From Mesorhizobium ciceri biovar biserrulae WSM1271 (lineage in GTDB: Bacteria; Pseudomonadota; Alphaproteobacteria; Rhizobiales; Rhizobiaceae): a DNA stretch of 64,000 bases. Positions 26,759 to 36,095 of this stretch are shown piece by piece. The first letter of the stretch is position 1. Each line of letters starts with the position of its first letter. The stretch is from assembly GCF_000185905.1 (NCBI RefSeq), contig NC_014923.1:3805501-3869500 (forward strand), in the 5' to 3' direction. The notes beneath the pieces are model-generated. The model was not told the DNA's origin. It did not search any database and saw only the letters and a program-made list of their open reading frames with translations. The position numbers were made by a program, and so were the translations under genes.

Positions 26759-28024
26759 ATGAACGAAGCCAGGCATCATGTCGTCGTTGTCGGCGCGGGT
26801 TTCGGCGGCCTCGAGTTCACCCGTGCGCTTGCCGGCGCTCCCGTGCGCATCACCATGATCGACAAGCGCAACCATCACCTCTTCCAGCCGCTGCTCTACC
26901 AGGTGGCGACGACGGCGCTGGCCACCTCCGAGGTTGCCTGGCCGATCCGCCACCTCCTGCGCAAGCGCAAGGATGTGACGACGCTGCTCGCCAATGTCAC
27001 CGGTGTCGACCGCGCCGGCAAGCGCGTGCTGCTCGACGACGGCAGCGCGGTCGCCTACGACACGCTGCTGCTCGCCACCGGTGCCCGCCACGCCTATTTC
27101 GGCCATGACGAATGGGAGCCGTTCGCGCCTGGCCTGAAGACGCTGGAGGACGCCACCACCATTCGGCGGCGAATTCTCCTGGCCTTCGAACAGGCCGAGC
27201 GGGAGGCTGATCCCGCCAAGCGCCAGGCGCTGCTGACCATTGCGATCGTCGGTGGCGGGCCGACCGGCGTCGAGCTTGCCGGCACCATCGTCGAGCTGGC
27301 GCATGACACGCTGCGCGGCGAGTTCCGCAACATCGACACGCGGCAGACGCGCGTGGTGCTGATCGAGGCCGGCGACCGCATTCTGGCCAATTTCGCACCG
27401 AAACTTTCCGACTACGCCAACAAAGCGCTCGAGCGGCTCGGCGTGACGGTCGAGCTCGGGCGGGCCGTCACGCGCTGCGACGCAGAAGGTGTCGTGTTTG
27501 GCGATAAGCAACTGGCCGCCCGAACGATCCTGTGGGCAGCCGGCGTTGCCGCTTCGCCAGCCGCTGAATGGCTGGGAGCGAAGGCGGACCGCGCGGGCAG
27601 GGTGCTGGTCGAGCCCGATCTAAGTGTGCCTGGCAGCCCGGAGATCTTCGTCATCGGCGACGCCGCTCATGTGCTGCGGCCAGACGGGCGGCCGGTTCCC
27701 GGCGTGGCGCCTTCCGCCAAGCAGGAGGGCCGACATGTTGCGGCTACCATCAAGGCCAGGCTCGGCGGCGACACGACCGCGCGTCCTTTCCACTACAGGC
27801 ATGCCGGTGATCTGGCGACGATCGGCAAACGCGCCGCCGCCATCGATTTCGGCTGGATCAAGCTCACCGGCTGGCTCGCCTGGTGGCTGTGGGGAGTGGC
27901 CCACATCTATTTCCTGATCGGCTTTCGCAACCGGCTTGCTGTTTCGCTGAGCTGGCTATGGATCTACGCGACGGGGCAACGCAGCGCGCGGCTGATCACC
28001 CAGGGCGACGACGACAAGGGCTGA
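26759..28024 (+). CDS. ndh: Type II NADH dehydrogenase (non-proton-pumping NADH:quinone oxidoreductase)
   Basis: A 421-residue FAD flavoprotein. Two dinucleotide folds are visible: VVVVGAGFGGLEF at residue 8 for FAD, and IAIVGGGPTGVELAG at about 160 for NADH. NHHLFQPLLYQVATTAL is the Ndh quinone-site segment. A C-terminal hydrophobic stretch (WWLWGVAHIYFLIGF) anchors it to the cytoplasmic membrane. The ATG at 26759 has AAGG eight bases upstream; the frame is open for over 130 codons more but without family similarity. It oxidises NADH and reduces quinone without pumping protons. Confidence 0.93.
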   Translation: MNEARHHVVVVGAGFGGLEFTRALAGAPVRITMIDKRNHHLFQPLLYQVATTALATSEVAWPIRHLLRKRKDVTTLLANVTGVDRAGKRVLLDDGSAVAYDTLLLATGARHAYFGHDEWEPFAPGLKTLEDATTIRRRILLAFEQAEREADPAKRQALLTIAIVGGGPTGVELAGTIVELAHDTLRGEFRNIDTRQTRVVLIEAGDRILANFAPKLSDYANKALERLGVTVELGRAVTRCDAEGVVFGDKQLAARTILWAAGVAASPAAEWLGAKADRAGRVLVEPDLSVPGSPEIFVIGDAAHVLRPDGRPVPGVAPSAKQEGRHVAATIKARLGGDTTARPFHYRHAGDLATIGKRAAAIDFGWIKLTGWLAWWLWGVAHIYFLIGFRNRLAVSLSWLWIYATGQRSARLITQGDDDKG

Positions 28025-28173
28025 TTTCTTCACCGGCACCGTTCATCCGCACGTCATCTGTTGCTGGTCGACTGACCTTCCGATGCACGCAACTTCTTGA
28101 ATGGACTTGAGCCGATTTCGGCGCGAAGTTCGCTTCGGGGCAGGGCGTGTCACGTTGTCGATGAGGAGAAAAC

Positions 28174-30153
28174 ATGTCGCAACTGCTCCATCCCGTCTCC
28201 CGCCGCGATTTCCTCGCTGGCACCGCAGCTACAGGGGCGCTGATCGTGCTTCATCCCTTCTCCGCTCGCGCACAGGCCAACCAGGCGCATCTCCGGATCA
28301 TGGAGACCACCGACATCCATGTGAACGTGCTGCCTTACGATTATTACGCCGACAAAGCGAACGACACGCTGGGCTTGTCGCGCACGGCCTCCCTGATCGA
28401 CGCCGTGCGCAAGGAAGCGGTGAATTCGATGCTGATCGACAATGGCGACCTGCTGCAGGGCAATCCGATGGGCGACTACATCGCCTATGAGAAGGGCCTG
28501 AAGGACGGCGACCTGCATCCGATCATGAAGGGTATGAACCTGCTCGGCTACGAGTGCTCGACGCTGGGCAACCACGAGTTCAACTATGGCCTGTCGTTCC
28601 TGGACAAGGTGCTGGCCGGCGCCAATTTTCCCTTCGTCTGCGCCAACCTGATCCGCGGCACGGAGCTTGCCGCGAACCCGCGCGACGACAAGCTCTATCT
28701 CAAGCCCTATGTCATCCTCGACAAGAAGATCAAGGACGGTTCGGGCGCCGAGCAGCCGATCAGGATCGGCATCATCGGCTTCGTGCCGCCGCAGATCATG
28801 GTCTGGGATCTCAAGAACCTCGAAGGCAACGTCAAGACGCGCGACATCGTCGAGGCGGCCAAGGCCTGGGTGCCGCAGATGAAGGAGGCGGGCGCCGACA
28901 TCGTCATTGCGCTGTCGCATTCCGGCATCGACGTGAAGCAGGGCGACATGATGGAGAACGCCTCGTTCTTCGTCGCCGGCGTCGACGGCATCGACGCGGT
29001 GTTCACCGGGCACCAGCATCTGGTGTTCCCCGGCAAGAAGGATTTCCAGTCGCTCGATGGTGTCGACACGCAAAAGGGCACGCTGCAGGGCAAACCCGCC
29101 GTCATGGGCGGTTTCTGGGGCTCGCATATGGGGCTGATCGACCTGATGCTGGAACGCGACGGGTCGAGATGGAAGGTCGTTTCCGCCACCTCCGAGGCGC
29201 GGCCGATCTTCGAACGCGTCGACAACAAGAACAAACCGACTGTCCCGGACGACAAGCGCATCATCGCGGCCCTTGAGCAGGACCACCAGGCAACACTGGC
29301 CTATGTGCGCCGCCCCGTTGGCAAGACCTCCGCGCCGCTCTATTCCTATTTCGCGCTGGTCGCCGACGATCCGTCGGTGCAGGTCGTCAGCCAGGCGCAG
29401 ACCTGGTACCTCAGGGATATTCTGAAGAACACGCAATGGAAGGATGTGCCGCTGCTGTCGGCGGCCGCTCCGTTCAAGGCCGGCGGGCGCAACGGCGCCG
29501 ACTACTATACCGACGTGCCCGCCGGCGATATCGCCATCAAGAACGTCGCCGACCTCTATCTCTATCCCAACACCGTGCGTGCGGTCGAAATCACCGGTGC
29601 GCAGGTCAAGGAATGGCTGGAAATGTCGGCCGGGATCTTCAACCGGATCGAGCCAGGGAAGGCCGACCAGGCCCTCATCAACACCGACTTCCCATCCTAC
29701 AATTTCGACGTCATCGACGGCGTCACCTATAAAATAGACCTGTCGCAGCCGCCGAAATACGATGCCAAGGGCGGGCTGGCTAACGCCGGCGTCAATCGCA
29801 TCGTCGACCTGAGTTTCGATGGAAAACCAATTGACCCCAAACAGAAATTCGTCGTCGCGACCAACAACTACCGGGCCGGTGGCGGCGGCAATTTCCCTGA
29901 CATCAATGCCTCGAAGATCATCTATGAAGCGCCGGACACCAATCGCGACGTCATCGTCCGCTACATCGTCAGCGAGGGTACAATCAACCCGTCCGCGGAC
30001 GACAACTGGTCGTTCGCGCCGCTGCCTGGAACCAGCGCCGCGTTCGAAACCGGCGCCAAGGCGAAGGATTTCATTGCGCAGCTGAAATCGCTGAAGATCG
30101 AGCCGGCAGGCGAGGGCGAGGCAGGTTTCGCGAAATACCGCATCCTGCTTTGA
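28174..30153 (+). CDS. cpdB: Tat-exported 2',3'-cyclic-nucleotide 2'-phosphodiesterase/3'-nucleotidase
   Basis: A 659-residue periplasmic enzyme. The N-terminus has a Tat motif, SRRDFLAG, with a hydrophobic core ending in SARAQA. The metallophosphoesterase domain (about 40-330) shows TTDIHVNV, DNGDLLQGNP, LGNHEFNYG, SHSGID and GHQH, the five metal-binding motifs. The 5'-nucleotidase C-terminal domain (about 390-600) contains the nucleotide pocket sequence NNYRAGGGGNFP. It releases phosphate and nucleosides from extracellular nucleotides. GAGGAGAAAAC precedes the ATG. Tat export, rather than the Sec route of E. coli CpdB, is the main difference. The next gene is also a phosphodiesterase, but on the other strand. 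Confidence 0.95.
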   Translation: MSQLLHPVSRRDFLAGTAATGALIVLHPFSARAQANQAHLRIMETTDIHVNVLPYDYYADKANDTLGLSRTASLIDAVRKEAVNSMLIDNGDLLQGNPMGDYIAYEKGLKDGDLHPIMKGMNLLGYECSTLGNHEFNYGLSFLDKVLAGANFPFVCANLIRGTELAANPRDDKLYLKPYVILDKKIKDGSGAEQPIRIGIIGFVPPQIMVWDLKNLEGNVKTRDIVEAAKAWVPQMKEAGADIVIALSHSGIDVKQGDMMENASFFVAGVDGIDAVFTGHQHLVFPGKKDFQSLDGVDTQKGTLQGKPAVMGGFWGSHMGLIDLMLERDGSRWKVVSATSEARPIFERVDNKNKPTVPDDKRIIAALEQDHQATLAYVRRPVGKTSAPLYSYFALVADDPSVQVVSQAQTWYLRDILKNTQWKDVPLLSAAAPFKAGGRNGADYYTDVPAGDIAIKNVADLYLYPNTVRAVEITGAQVKEWLEMSAGIFNRIEPGKADQALINTDFPSYNFDVIDGVTYKIDLSQPPKYDAKGGLANAGVNRIVDLSFDGKPIDPKQKFVVATNNYRAGGGGNFPDINASKIIYEAPDTNRDVIVRYIVSEGTINPSADDNWSFAPLPGTSAAFETGAKAKDFIAQLKSLKIEPAGEGEAGFAKYRILL

Positions 30154-30183
30154 AGGTGGTTCGGGTCGGCTCGAGTCCCGGCC

Positions 30184-31185
30184 TTATGGCGTGGATTGAG
30201 CCGGCTGGGTGAAACGTTCCTTGATGTCAGGCATGACGAGATCCAGCGCATCGGTGGAAATGCCGCCGGAATAACCGTTCGGCAGCTGCTTGATCAGTTC
30301 GGGATCGTCCAGCCCTTGCGAAAAGTCGCCGCCGGTGTACGGGCCGAGCAGATAGACGCGGCTGTCGACGCCTTGCATGCGATCGAGAAACCGGTTCGGC
30401 CAACCCCACATCCATTTCGCGATGTTGACGGGAATGAGCAAGGTACCTTTTCGGCAGGCATCTGGAACATAGCCGCTCCAGCCAAGCGCGGCATAGCGCA
30501 GAATGCATTGCGTCAGCGACGCGCGGCTCAGCGTATGCATGTCCGGCAGTGCTGCCTTGACTGCGGCAATCGGCTTGTCGCCGCCATAGACCGAGAGATA
30601 GAAGCGCTCGTTCGGCGATAGCATGGCAAGCCGTGCGGCCAGCTTTTCGCCTTCGCCCGGATCGTTGCTCTTGACGTTGATGTTGAAGCGGCGGGCCGGG
30701 AAGTGCGCCAGAACCTCATCCAGCGACGGCATCATGCCGAGACCCTTGCCGCGAAACGGAAAGGTCTTGCCGCCATCCGCCGTATAGCCATAGCCGACAT
30801 CGAGGGTCTTCAACTCGGCCATGGAATGGTTGCGTGTTTCTCCCTTGCCTTCCGTGCGGCAATCCAGCGTCCAGTCGTGGAAGACGGCGAAATTGCCGTC
30901 TGTCGTCGGGTGAACATCCAGTTCGAGCGCGTCAGCGCCCAGCGCGAAGGCGGCTTCCATCGAGGGGATCGTGTTTTCGAGGTAGGCATGGCGCGGCGGC
31001 AACATACGACTGGCCGTGCACGTCTCACCCGTCATGCCTTCCCGTGCGTAGTCCTGGGCAAGGCCGCGATGGGCAAGCACTTCCGGCTTGCCGGCGGGGC
31101 GGCTCGACAACAGCGAGGTGTTGTTGAGCCAGATGCCCGCCGCGGCGACAACAATGATGCCGAAGAAGATCGTCCGTTTGCGCAT
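30184..31185 (-). CDS. Glycerophosphodiester phosphodiesterase with N-terminal membrane anchor
   Basis: A 333-residue protein. Residues 5-20 form a hydrophobic anchor or signal. The GDPD TIM-barrel follows: LAHRGLAQD, ENTIPSMEAAFALGADALE, LDVHPTTDG and VFHDW supply the His, Glu and Asp residues. An insertion of about 25 residues between HRG and ENT carries the single Cys of GETCTAS. The fold hydrolyses glycerophosphodiesters or lysophospholipids, likely in the periplasm. The ATG at 31185 is chosen because the hydrophobic start fits; the frame stays open upstream without homology. It lies downstream of the cyclopropane synthase gene on the same strand, separated by a hairpin. Confidence 0.9.
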   Translation of the reverse strand: MRKRTIFFGIIVVAAAGIWLNNTSLLSSRPAGKPEVLAHRGLAQDYAREGMTGETCTASRMLPPRHAYLENTIPSMEAAFALGADALELDVHPTTDGNFAVFHDWTLDCRTEGKGETRNHSMAELKTLDVGYGYTADGGKTFPFRGKGLGMMPSLDEVLAHFPARRFNINVKSNDPGEGEKLAARLAMLSPNERFYLSVYGGDKPIAAVKAALPDMHTLSRASLTQCILRYAALGWSGYVPDACRKGTLLIPVNIAKWMWGWPNRFLDRMQGVDSRVYLLGPYTGGDFSQGLDDPELIKQLPNGYSGGISTDALDLVMPDIKERFTQPAQSTP

Positions 31186-31257
31186 CAAGTGATTTCCGAT
31201 TCGTCCGTCCTGCGCGGCATCCTGCTTTGCGATCGGACTTTTTGACGGCGACCGGGC

Positions 31258-31287
31258 GGCGATATCGAGATCATCCTCGATATCGCC
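31258..31287 (-). terminator. Perfect 12-bp hairpin between the cyclopropane synthase and GDPD genes
   Basis: GGCGATATCGAG, ATCATC, CTCGATATCGCC forms a perfect 12-bp stem with a six-base loop. On the minus strand it follows the cfa-like stop by 35 bases but has no clean T-run. It may be a weak terminator or an mRNA-stabilising structure. Confidence 0.5.
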
Positions 31288-31322
31288 TGGTCGGCGGCAA
31301 TGAAATCGAAGAACGTGTCGAC

Positions 31323-32579
31323 TTACGCCTTGTAGACCACCTGGCGCACGTCGATGTAGCTGGCGCGGAATCCGGCCTCGCAATAGTGCAGGTAGAACTC
31401 CCAGAGCTTCTTGAAGCGGTCGTCGAAGCCGAGCGGGACGATCTTCTCCCATGACGCCCAGAACCGGTGGCGCCATTCGGCAAGCGTGCGCGCATAGTCA
31501 TCCGGAAACACGCGCTCGCGCAGATGGGCAAGGCCATGATCCTTGCCCAGTGTCTTCAGGATCGACGGTGTCGGCAGCATGCCACCCGGGAAAACATAGC
31601 GCTGGATGAAATCCGGCCTTGCGCGATAGGTGTCGTAGGCGGCTTCGTTGATGGTGATGATCTGCAGGCCGGCGGTGCCGCCGGGTCTCAGGCAAGCCTT
31701 CATCTTGCCGAAAAACACCGGCCAGTATTTCTCGCCGACCGCCTCGAACATCTCGATCGAGGCGATGCGGTCATAGGTGCCGGTTTCGTCGCGATAGTCC
31801 TGCAGCTTGATGTCGACCTTGTCGGCAAGGCCAGCCTTGGCGATGCGAGCCGTTGCAAAATCGTGCTGCTCGCGGCTGATCGTCAACCCGGTGACGCGGC
31901 AGCCGATCTCGCGCGCGGCGAATTCGGCGAAGCCACCCCAGCCACAGCCGATTTCCAGCACATGGTCCTTCGGGCCGATCCCTGTGTCTTTCGCCAGCGC
32001 GCGATATTTGGCGGCCTGGGCGCTTTCCAGGTCGTTGGCGCCGGTCGTGTAGAGCGCCGAGGAATAGGTCATGCTCGGATCGAGCCATTGCTTGTAAAAG
32101 GCGTTGCCGAGGTCGTAATGCGCCGAGATATTGCGCTTCGAACCGGTGCGGGTGTTCTGGTTGAACCAGTGGCGGATGCGCTGGACGGTGTTGATCAGCC
32201 AACTGGTGCCGCCCGCGATACGCTCGCCAATGACCGAATTGACCACGAATAGCTCCAGGAAGCTGGTCACATCAGGGCTTTCCCAATCGCCGTCCATGTA
32301 GGATTCGGCTACGCCGATCGTGCCGCCGGAAAAGGCGCGGCCGGGCAAGCGCCAATTCTTCAGCACCAGTTCGGCATCTGGGCCAGGTCCCTTGCCGCCG
32401 ACGAGGACGGCGCGGCCGTCCGGCAGCCTCACCTTGAGCGAACCGCGCGGCAGGTTCATCGCCGCCGACAGCACCATGCGCGCTTTCGCCGGCAGACCTT
32501 TGACGATCTCGGCGAAATTGAACTCATCGAGCCTGACCGCGTCGCTCAATGCTGCGCCAAAAAGTTCCTTTTGTGCCAT
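31323..32579 (-). CDS. cfa: Cyclopropane-fatty-acyl-phospholipid synthase family methyltransferase
   Basis: A 418-residue enzyme of the CFA synthase family. An N-terminal lipid-binding part (about 1-110, GGTIGVAESYMDGDW) precedes the SAM-dependent methyltransferase. ISAHYDLGNAFYKQWLDPSM and the SAM motif VLEIGCGWGGFAEFA are exact hallmarks, followed by SREQHDFA and RYVFPGGMLPT. It adds methylene from SAM to unsaturated phospholipid acyl chains. The ATG at 32579 has GGGGG upstream and matches the family start. Rhizobia carry several cfa paralogues, so the exact product (cyclopropane or a methylated derivative) is unsure. Confidence 0.9.
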   Translation of the reverse strand: MAQKELFGAALSDAVRLDEFNFAEIVKGLPAKARMVLSAAMNLPRGSLKVRLPDGRAVLVGGKGPGPDAELVLKNWRLPGRAFSGGTIGVAESYMDGDWESPDVTSFLELFVVNSVIGERIAGGTSWLINTVQRIRHWFNQNTRTGSKRNISAHYDLGNAFYKQWLDPSMTYSSALYTTGANDLESAQAAKYRALAKDTGIGPKDHVLEIGCGWGGFAEFAAREIGCRVTGLTISREQHDFATARIAKAGLADKVDIKLQDYRDETGTYDRIASIEMFEAVGEKYWPVFFGKMKACLRPGGTAGLQIITINEAAYDTYRARPDFIQRYVFPGGMLPTPSILKTLGKDHGLAHLRERVFPDDYARTLAEWRHRFWASWEKIVPLGFDDRFKKLWEFYLHYCEAGFRASYIDVRQVVYKA

Positions 32580-32925
32580 CTCGTGCCCCCTGGATTTCCG
32601 CGGTGTCGGGGCAGATTGCCGAGCCACGGTTCTCTTGGATCATTCGCCAGCTTCGAACGCCGTTGCCGGTCCCGGGCGCTGACCGGCTCAGTGACGGGCG
32701 GGCTCGAATGAAACACGCGCTCTTTTACCAGAGCTTTAGCGCTTCCCAGTGAATCCCTGCGGCGATCTTCCACGTCATGCGGCGAAACTTCAAGAGGCAG
32801 GCCGCAAGCGGGGCTGTGCCACGCGGAATGCTTGCGCCAGCGAGAATCCGCTTTTTTGCACAGCAAAGGCCGAGCGCGCAAAAAACGCCTATGGTCGCAG
32901 AATTGCTCGTGCGATAGATCTAGCC
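32580..32925. other. Intergenic region upstream of the cfa-like gene
   Basis: About 350 bases containing the divergent promoters of the cfa-like gene and the small membrane protein gene. Short frames here look like shadows. No repeat, RNA gene or strong regulatory motif was recognised. Confidence 0.5.
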
Positions 32926-33060
32926 ATGCGTTATGTAATCGTCATTGCCGCCATCGCGTTTTTCCTGATCTGGGATGGCATGTACAATCAGGGCCGCTAT
33001 CTCGACACAACAGTGAGAGAGCTTAGCCATGTTGTGCGATATGTTACCGGCAGAGCTTAA
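32926..33060 (+). CDS. Small membrane protein, 44 residues, function unknown
   Basis: MRYVIVIAAIAFFLIWDGMY begins a single predicted membrane helix (about residues 3-17) followed by a polar tail with GRYLDTTVRELSHVV. The helix-plus-amphipathic-tail layout and a conventional ATG suggest a real small protein, and it resembles small unannotated rhizobial proteins from memory. The ribosome-binding site is weak, which limits confidence. A longer in-frame extension upstream (from 32749) is unlikely to be translated. It is followed by the Dabb gene 91 bases later. Confidence 0.5.
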   Translation: MRYVIVIAAIAFFLIWDGMYNQGRYLDTTVRELSHVVRYVTGRA

Positions 33061-33151
33061 CTCCAGTGGCGGCAGCCGCGACATCCTAGTCGATTGACGC
33101 CAACGTCCTGCCGTCACAAAAGACCCCAGCATTTTGATCGAGGAGGCGGGG

Positions 33152-33442
33152 TTGATCCGGCATATCGTTTTCTTCAGCGCGCGGCGAAAAGAGGATGTCG
33201 AGGCTGTGCGCACCGGCTTGCTGGCGCTCGGCAACATTCCTCACTCCAGCCTGTTCGAGGTCACGCTCAACACCAAGGTGGATCCGCTGTCGGACGAGGT
33301 CGACGTGGTCGTCTATGCGGAGTTCGCCGATGACGCCGCGCTGGCCGCCTACAAGGCGCACCCGCTCTATGCGCAGACCACCAGCAAGGTCAAACCGATG
33401 CGCGAACTGCGCTATTCCGCCGATGTCGTTGCCGGAAGCTGA
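33152..33442 (+). CDS. Dabb-family (stress-responsive alpha/beta barrel) protein
   Basis: A 96-residue protein of the dimeric alpha/beta barrel type, beginning IRHIVFFSARRKEDV after the initiator and containing HPLYAQTTSKVKPMRE. The best start is TTG at 33152, with AGGAGG seven bases upstream; another TTG at 33134 would place that site inside the gene. The biochemical function of the bacterial members is mostly unknown. It precedes the VOC and kdsA genes on the same strand. Confidence 0.85.
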   Translation: MIRHIVFFSARRKEDVEAVRTGLLALGNIPHSSLFEVTLNTKVDPLSDEVDVVVYAEFADDAALAAYKAHPLYAQTTSKVKPMRELRYSADVVAGS

Positions 33443-33560
33443 TCGAGGCTTTGTCCCAACTGGTGCCTTTTTCGACGTCCGGTGAACTGGCGGGGGCGAA
33501 ATGGCCGGGATTGCGATCAAGTCTTGAACCGATTTGCGGAATGATGCACATCGCGGCTGC

Positions 33561-34448
33561 ATGACCCGAACCATCACTGGCACTCATCCGCTCGATCACC
33601 TGGTGCTGCCAACGCAGAGCCTTGAGGTGGCGCGAGCCCGGCTCGCCGCGCTTGGCTTCGTCGTGGCCCCGACCGGCATCCATCCCTTCGGAACGGAAAA
33701 CTGCTGTGTTTTCCTGGCCGACGGCACGTATCTCGAACCGCTGGCGGTCGGCGACGAGCAGGTGGCGGCAAAGGCTATCGCGGACGGCAATGTCTTCGTC
33801 ACGCGTGATCGCGCCTATCGCGACAGCAACGGCGACGAGGGGTTTTCCGCCATTGTTCTAGGTACGGGCAATGCCGATGCCGACCATGCACGCTATGTCG
33901 ATGCCGGCATCTCGGCTGGAGACATGCTGGGTTTTTCGCGCGCTTTCACCGACCCGGCCGGCAAGAGCGACATCGCATCGTTCAAGCTCGCTTTCGCGGC
34001 CGGAGCCGAAGCCACGGACGCCTTCCTGTTTGCCTGCGAGCGGGTCAACGCGCCTGATGTCGACCGCGCGGCTTTGCAAGCCCACGCCAACGGCGCGACC
34101 GGAATTGTCGAGATCTTGGCGGTCAGCGATGCGCCTGGAAAGCAGCATGAGTTGATTTCTGTCACGGTGGACAATCCGGCCGCCGAAAGGCAGGGCGGCA
34201 TGTTTTCCCTGCCGAATACATATTTGAGCGTGCTTGACCGCGCGGCTTTCACCGCGCGCTTTGGCCTGCCGGCCGGCGCGCCGACAGATCTACGCTTCGC
34301 AGCGGTGGTCTTTTCGGTTCGGAACGCCGATGTGACATCGAGGCTGCTTGCGGCCAATTCCATCCAACACGATATAGCGGGCAATGATATTGTCGTGCAG
34401 CCTGCACCCGGACAGGGCGCGGCTTTCATCTTCCGGGAGACCAAATGA
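33561..34448 (+). CDS. VOC/glyoxalase-like domain protein
   Basis: A 295-residue protein with the Glyoxalase_3-like arrangement: HPLDHLVLPTQSLEVARARL at the N-terminus, then GIHPFGTENCCVFLADGTYLE and a second half from about residue 150. His, Glu and Asp residues that may bind metal are visible (HLVL, YLEPL). Function and substrate are unknown. The ATG at 33561 gives the conserved start. Its stop overlaps the kdsA ATG, so it is translated together with kdsA; no functional link is established. Confidence 0.85.
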   Translation: MTRTITGTHPLDHLVLPTQSLEVARARLAALGFVVAPTGIHPFGTENCCVFLADGTYLEPLAVGDEQVAAKAIADGNVFVTRDRAYRDSNGDEGFSAIVLGTGNADADHARYVDAGISAGDMLGFSRAFTDPAGKSDIASFKLAFAAGAEATDAFLFACERVNAPDVDRAALQAHANGATGIVEILAVSDAPGKQHELISVTVDNPAAERQGGMFSLPNTYLSVLDRAAFTARFGLPAGAPTDLRFAAVVFSVRNADVTSRLLAANSIQHDIAGNDIVVQPAPGQGAAFIFRETK

Positions 34449-35290
34449 ACAAGCCCGTCGCGCCCAATTCAGCGGTAATTGTCGGCAATGTCGTCTTCGA
34501 CAACAAGGCGGCTCTGTCGCTGATCGCCGGCCCGTGCCAGTTCGAGTCGCGTCAGCACGCTTTCGACATGGCCGGCGCGCTGAAGGAACTGACCGGCAGG
34601 CTCGGAATAGGCCTCGTCTACAAGACCAGCTACGACAAGGCCAACCGCACCTCGCTGTCGGCGACGCGCGGCGCCGGCATGGACGCGGCACTTCCCGTCT
34701 TCGACGAACTGCGCAAGGAATTTTCGCTCCCGGTGCTGACCGATGTCCACACCGAGGAGCAGTGCGCCATCGTGGCGCCGCATGTCGATGTCCTGCAGAT
34801 TCCGGCTTTCCTGTCGCGCCAGACCGACATGCTGGTCGCCGCGGCGAAAACCGGCAAGGTCATCAACGTGAAGAAGGGACAGTTCCTTGCCCCCTGGGAC
34901 ATGAAGAACGTCGTCGCCAAGATCACCGGATCCGGCAATGCCAATGTGCTGACCACCGAGCGCGGTGCTTCTTTCGGCTACAACACGCTGGTCTCCGACA
35001 TGCGCGCTTTGCCTGTCATGGCAGAGATCGGCGCGCCGGTGATCTTCGATGCGACCCATTCGGTGCAGCAGCCGGGCGGGCAGGGCGGTTCCTCGGGCGG
35101 TGAACGTCGTTTTGTCGAGACGCTGGCGCGCGCGGCCGTCGCTGTCGGCGTTGCCGGCGTCTTCATCGAGACCCATCAGGATCCTGACAACTCGACCTCT
35201 TCCGACGGCCCCAACATGCTGCCGTTGAAGGACATGCCCGCTTTACTCGAGCGGCTGATGGCATTCGACCGCATCGCCAAGGGTCTCTAG
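34445..35290 (+). CDS. kdsA: 3-deoxy-8-phosphooctulonate synthase (KDO-8-P synthase)
   Basis: A 281-residue enzyme condensing PEP with arabinose 5-phosphate to KDO-8-P for lipopolysaccharide core. Signatures are LIAGPCQFESRQHA near residue 25, YKTSYDKANRTS, LTDVHTEEQC, KKGQFLAPWDMKN and FDATHSVQQPGGQGG. No metal-type Cys replaces the Asn after KGQF, so subtype cannot be set here. It overlaps the VOC gene. In many alphaproteobacteria kdsA precedes eno; here dodecin, PRC-barrel and lipoprotein genes lie between. Confidence 0.97.
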   Translation: MNKPVAPNSAVIVGNVVFDNKAALSLIAGPCQFESRQHAFDMAGALKELTGRLGIGLVYKTSYDKANRTSLSATRGAGMDAALPVFDELRKEFSLPVLTDVHTEEQCAIVAPHVDVLQIPAFLSRQTDMLVAAAKTGKVINVKKGQFLAPWDMKNVVAKITGSGNANVLTTERGASFGYNTLVSDMRALPVMAEIGAPVIFDATHSVQQPGGQGGSSGGERRFVETLARAAVAVGVAGVFIETHQDPDNSTSSDGPNMLPLKDMPALLERLMAFDRIAKGL

Positions 35291-35385
35291 GCCGGAGATA
35301 TCCTCTGTCGACCGCCGATGCTTGTGGACGGCGCAAGCCGCCTGTACGCTCGACCGGCAAATGAGCGTTTTGGCAGGAGGAAGCC

Positions 35386-35589
35386 GTGTCTGTCGCCCGC
35401 GTCACCGAAATCACATCGTCGTCGAAGAAGAGCTTTCAGGACGCCATCGAACAGGGAATTGCGCGCGCATCCAAAACGCTGAAGAACGTCGAGGGCGCCT
35501 GGATCCAGGACCAGAAGATCGTCGTCCAGGACGGCAAGATCGTTGCTTATCGCGTCAACATGAAGGTTACCTTCATCCTCGCGGAGTGA
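35386..35589 (+). CDS. Dodecin-family flavin-binding protein
   Basis: A 67-residue dodecin: VARVTEITSSSKKSFQDAIE, then the flavin-contacting GAWIQDQKI and the beta strand YRVNMKVTFIL. Dodecins form hollow 12-mers that bind flavins and buffer their free pool. The start is GTG with AGGAGG upstream. It is probably transcribed on its own between kdsA and the PRC-barrel gene. Confidence 0.93.
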   Translation: MSVARVTEITSSSKKSFQDAIEQGIARASKTLKNVEGAWIQDQKIVVQDGKIVAYRVNMKVTFILAE

Positions 35590-35675
35590 TCGGTCGACGC
35601 CGAAAAAGTCGGGAACCTTCGCCCGCGCCCCTCATTGTCCAAGTATGGTTCGAAACCACAATGAGGAGCACAATC

Positions 35676-36041
35676 ATGGCAACCCAGACTGGCCACACCC
35701 AAGCCATCGCCGCTTCGCGGGTCATCGGCACATCGGTCTACAACACCGAAGGCACAAGCATCGGCAGCATCGAGGATGTGATGCTCGACAAGATGACGAA
35801 CGGGATCATGTTCGCGGTCATCGGTTTTGGCGGCTTCCTTGGCATCGGCGAGAAATATCACGCCATTCCGTGGGCAAGCCTCGACTATGATGAGGACAAG
35901 GGCGGTTATGTCGTACCGTTTTCCAATGAACAACTCATGGCGGCACCGGCCTATTCGATCAACGAACTGACCGGTGCCGATGGCGAGGCGGCGCGCGACG
36001 AATCCTACAATTATTACAAGGTCACGCCTTACTGGCATTAA
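35676..36041 (+). CDS. PRC-barrel domain protein
   Basis: A 121-residue cytoplasmic protein with a PRC-barrel: ASRVIGTSVYNTEGTSIGSI, EDVMLDKMTNGI, FGGFLGIGEKYHAIPWASL. These domains are found in RimM and photosynthetic reaction centres; in rhizobia, stand-alone forms are common and lack a defined role. The ATG at 35676 with GAGGAG upstream is preferred over upstream in-frame codons. A strong hairpin follows. Confidence 0.88.
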   Translation: MATQTGHTQAIAASRVIGTSVYNTEGTSIGSIEDVMLDKMTNGIMFAVIGFGGFLGIGEKYHAIPWASLDYDEDKGGYVVPFSNEQLMAAPAYSINELTGADGEAARDESYNYYKVTPYWH

Positions 36042-36051
36042 CAACAACGAC

Positions 36052-36085
36052 AAAGCGGCCCCGTCGAGAGAGACGGGGCCGCTTT
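36052..36085. terminator. Bidirectional terminator-like hairpin
   Basis: AAAGCGGCCCCGTC, GAGAGA, GACGGGGCCGCTTT is a perfect 14-bp stem between the PRC-barrel gene and the convergent small lipoprotein gene. The T-run is short on both strands. Confidence 0.75.
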
Positions 36086-36095
36086 GGATTCCGGC

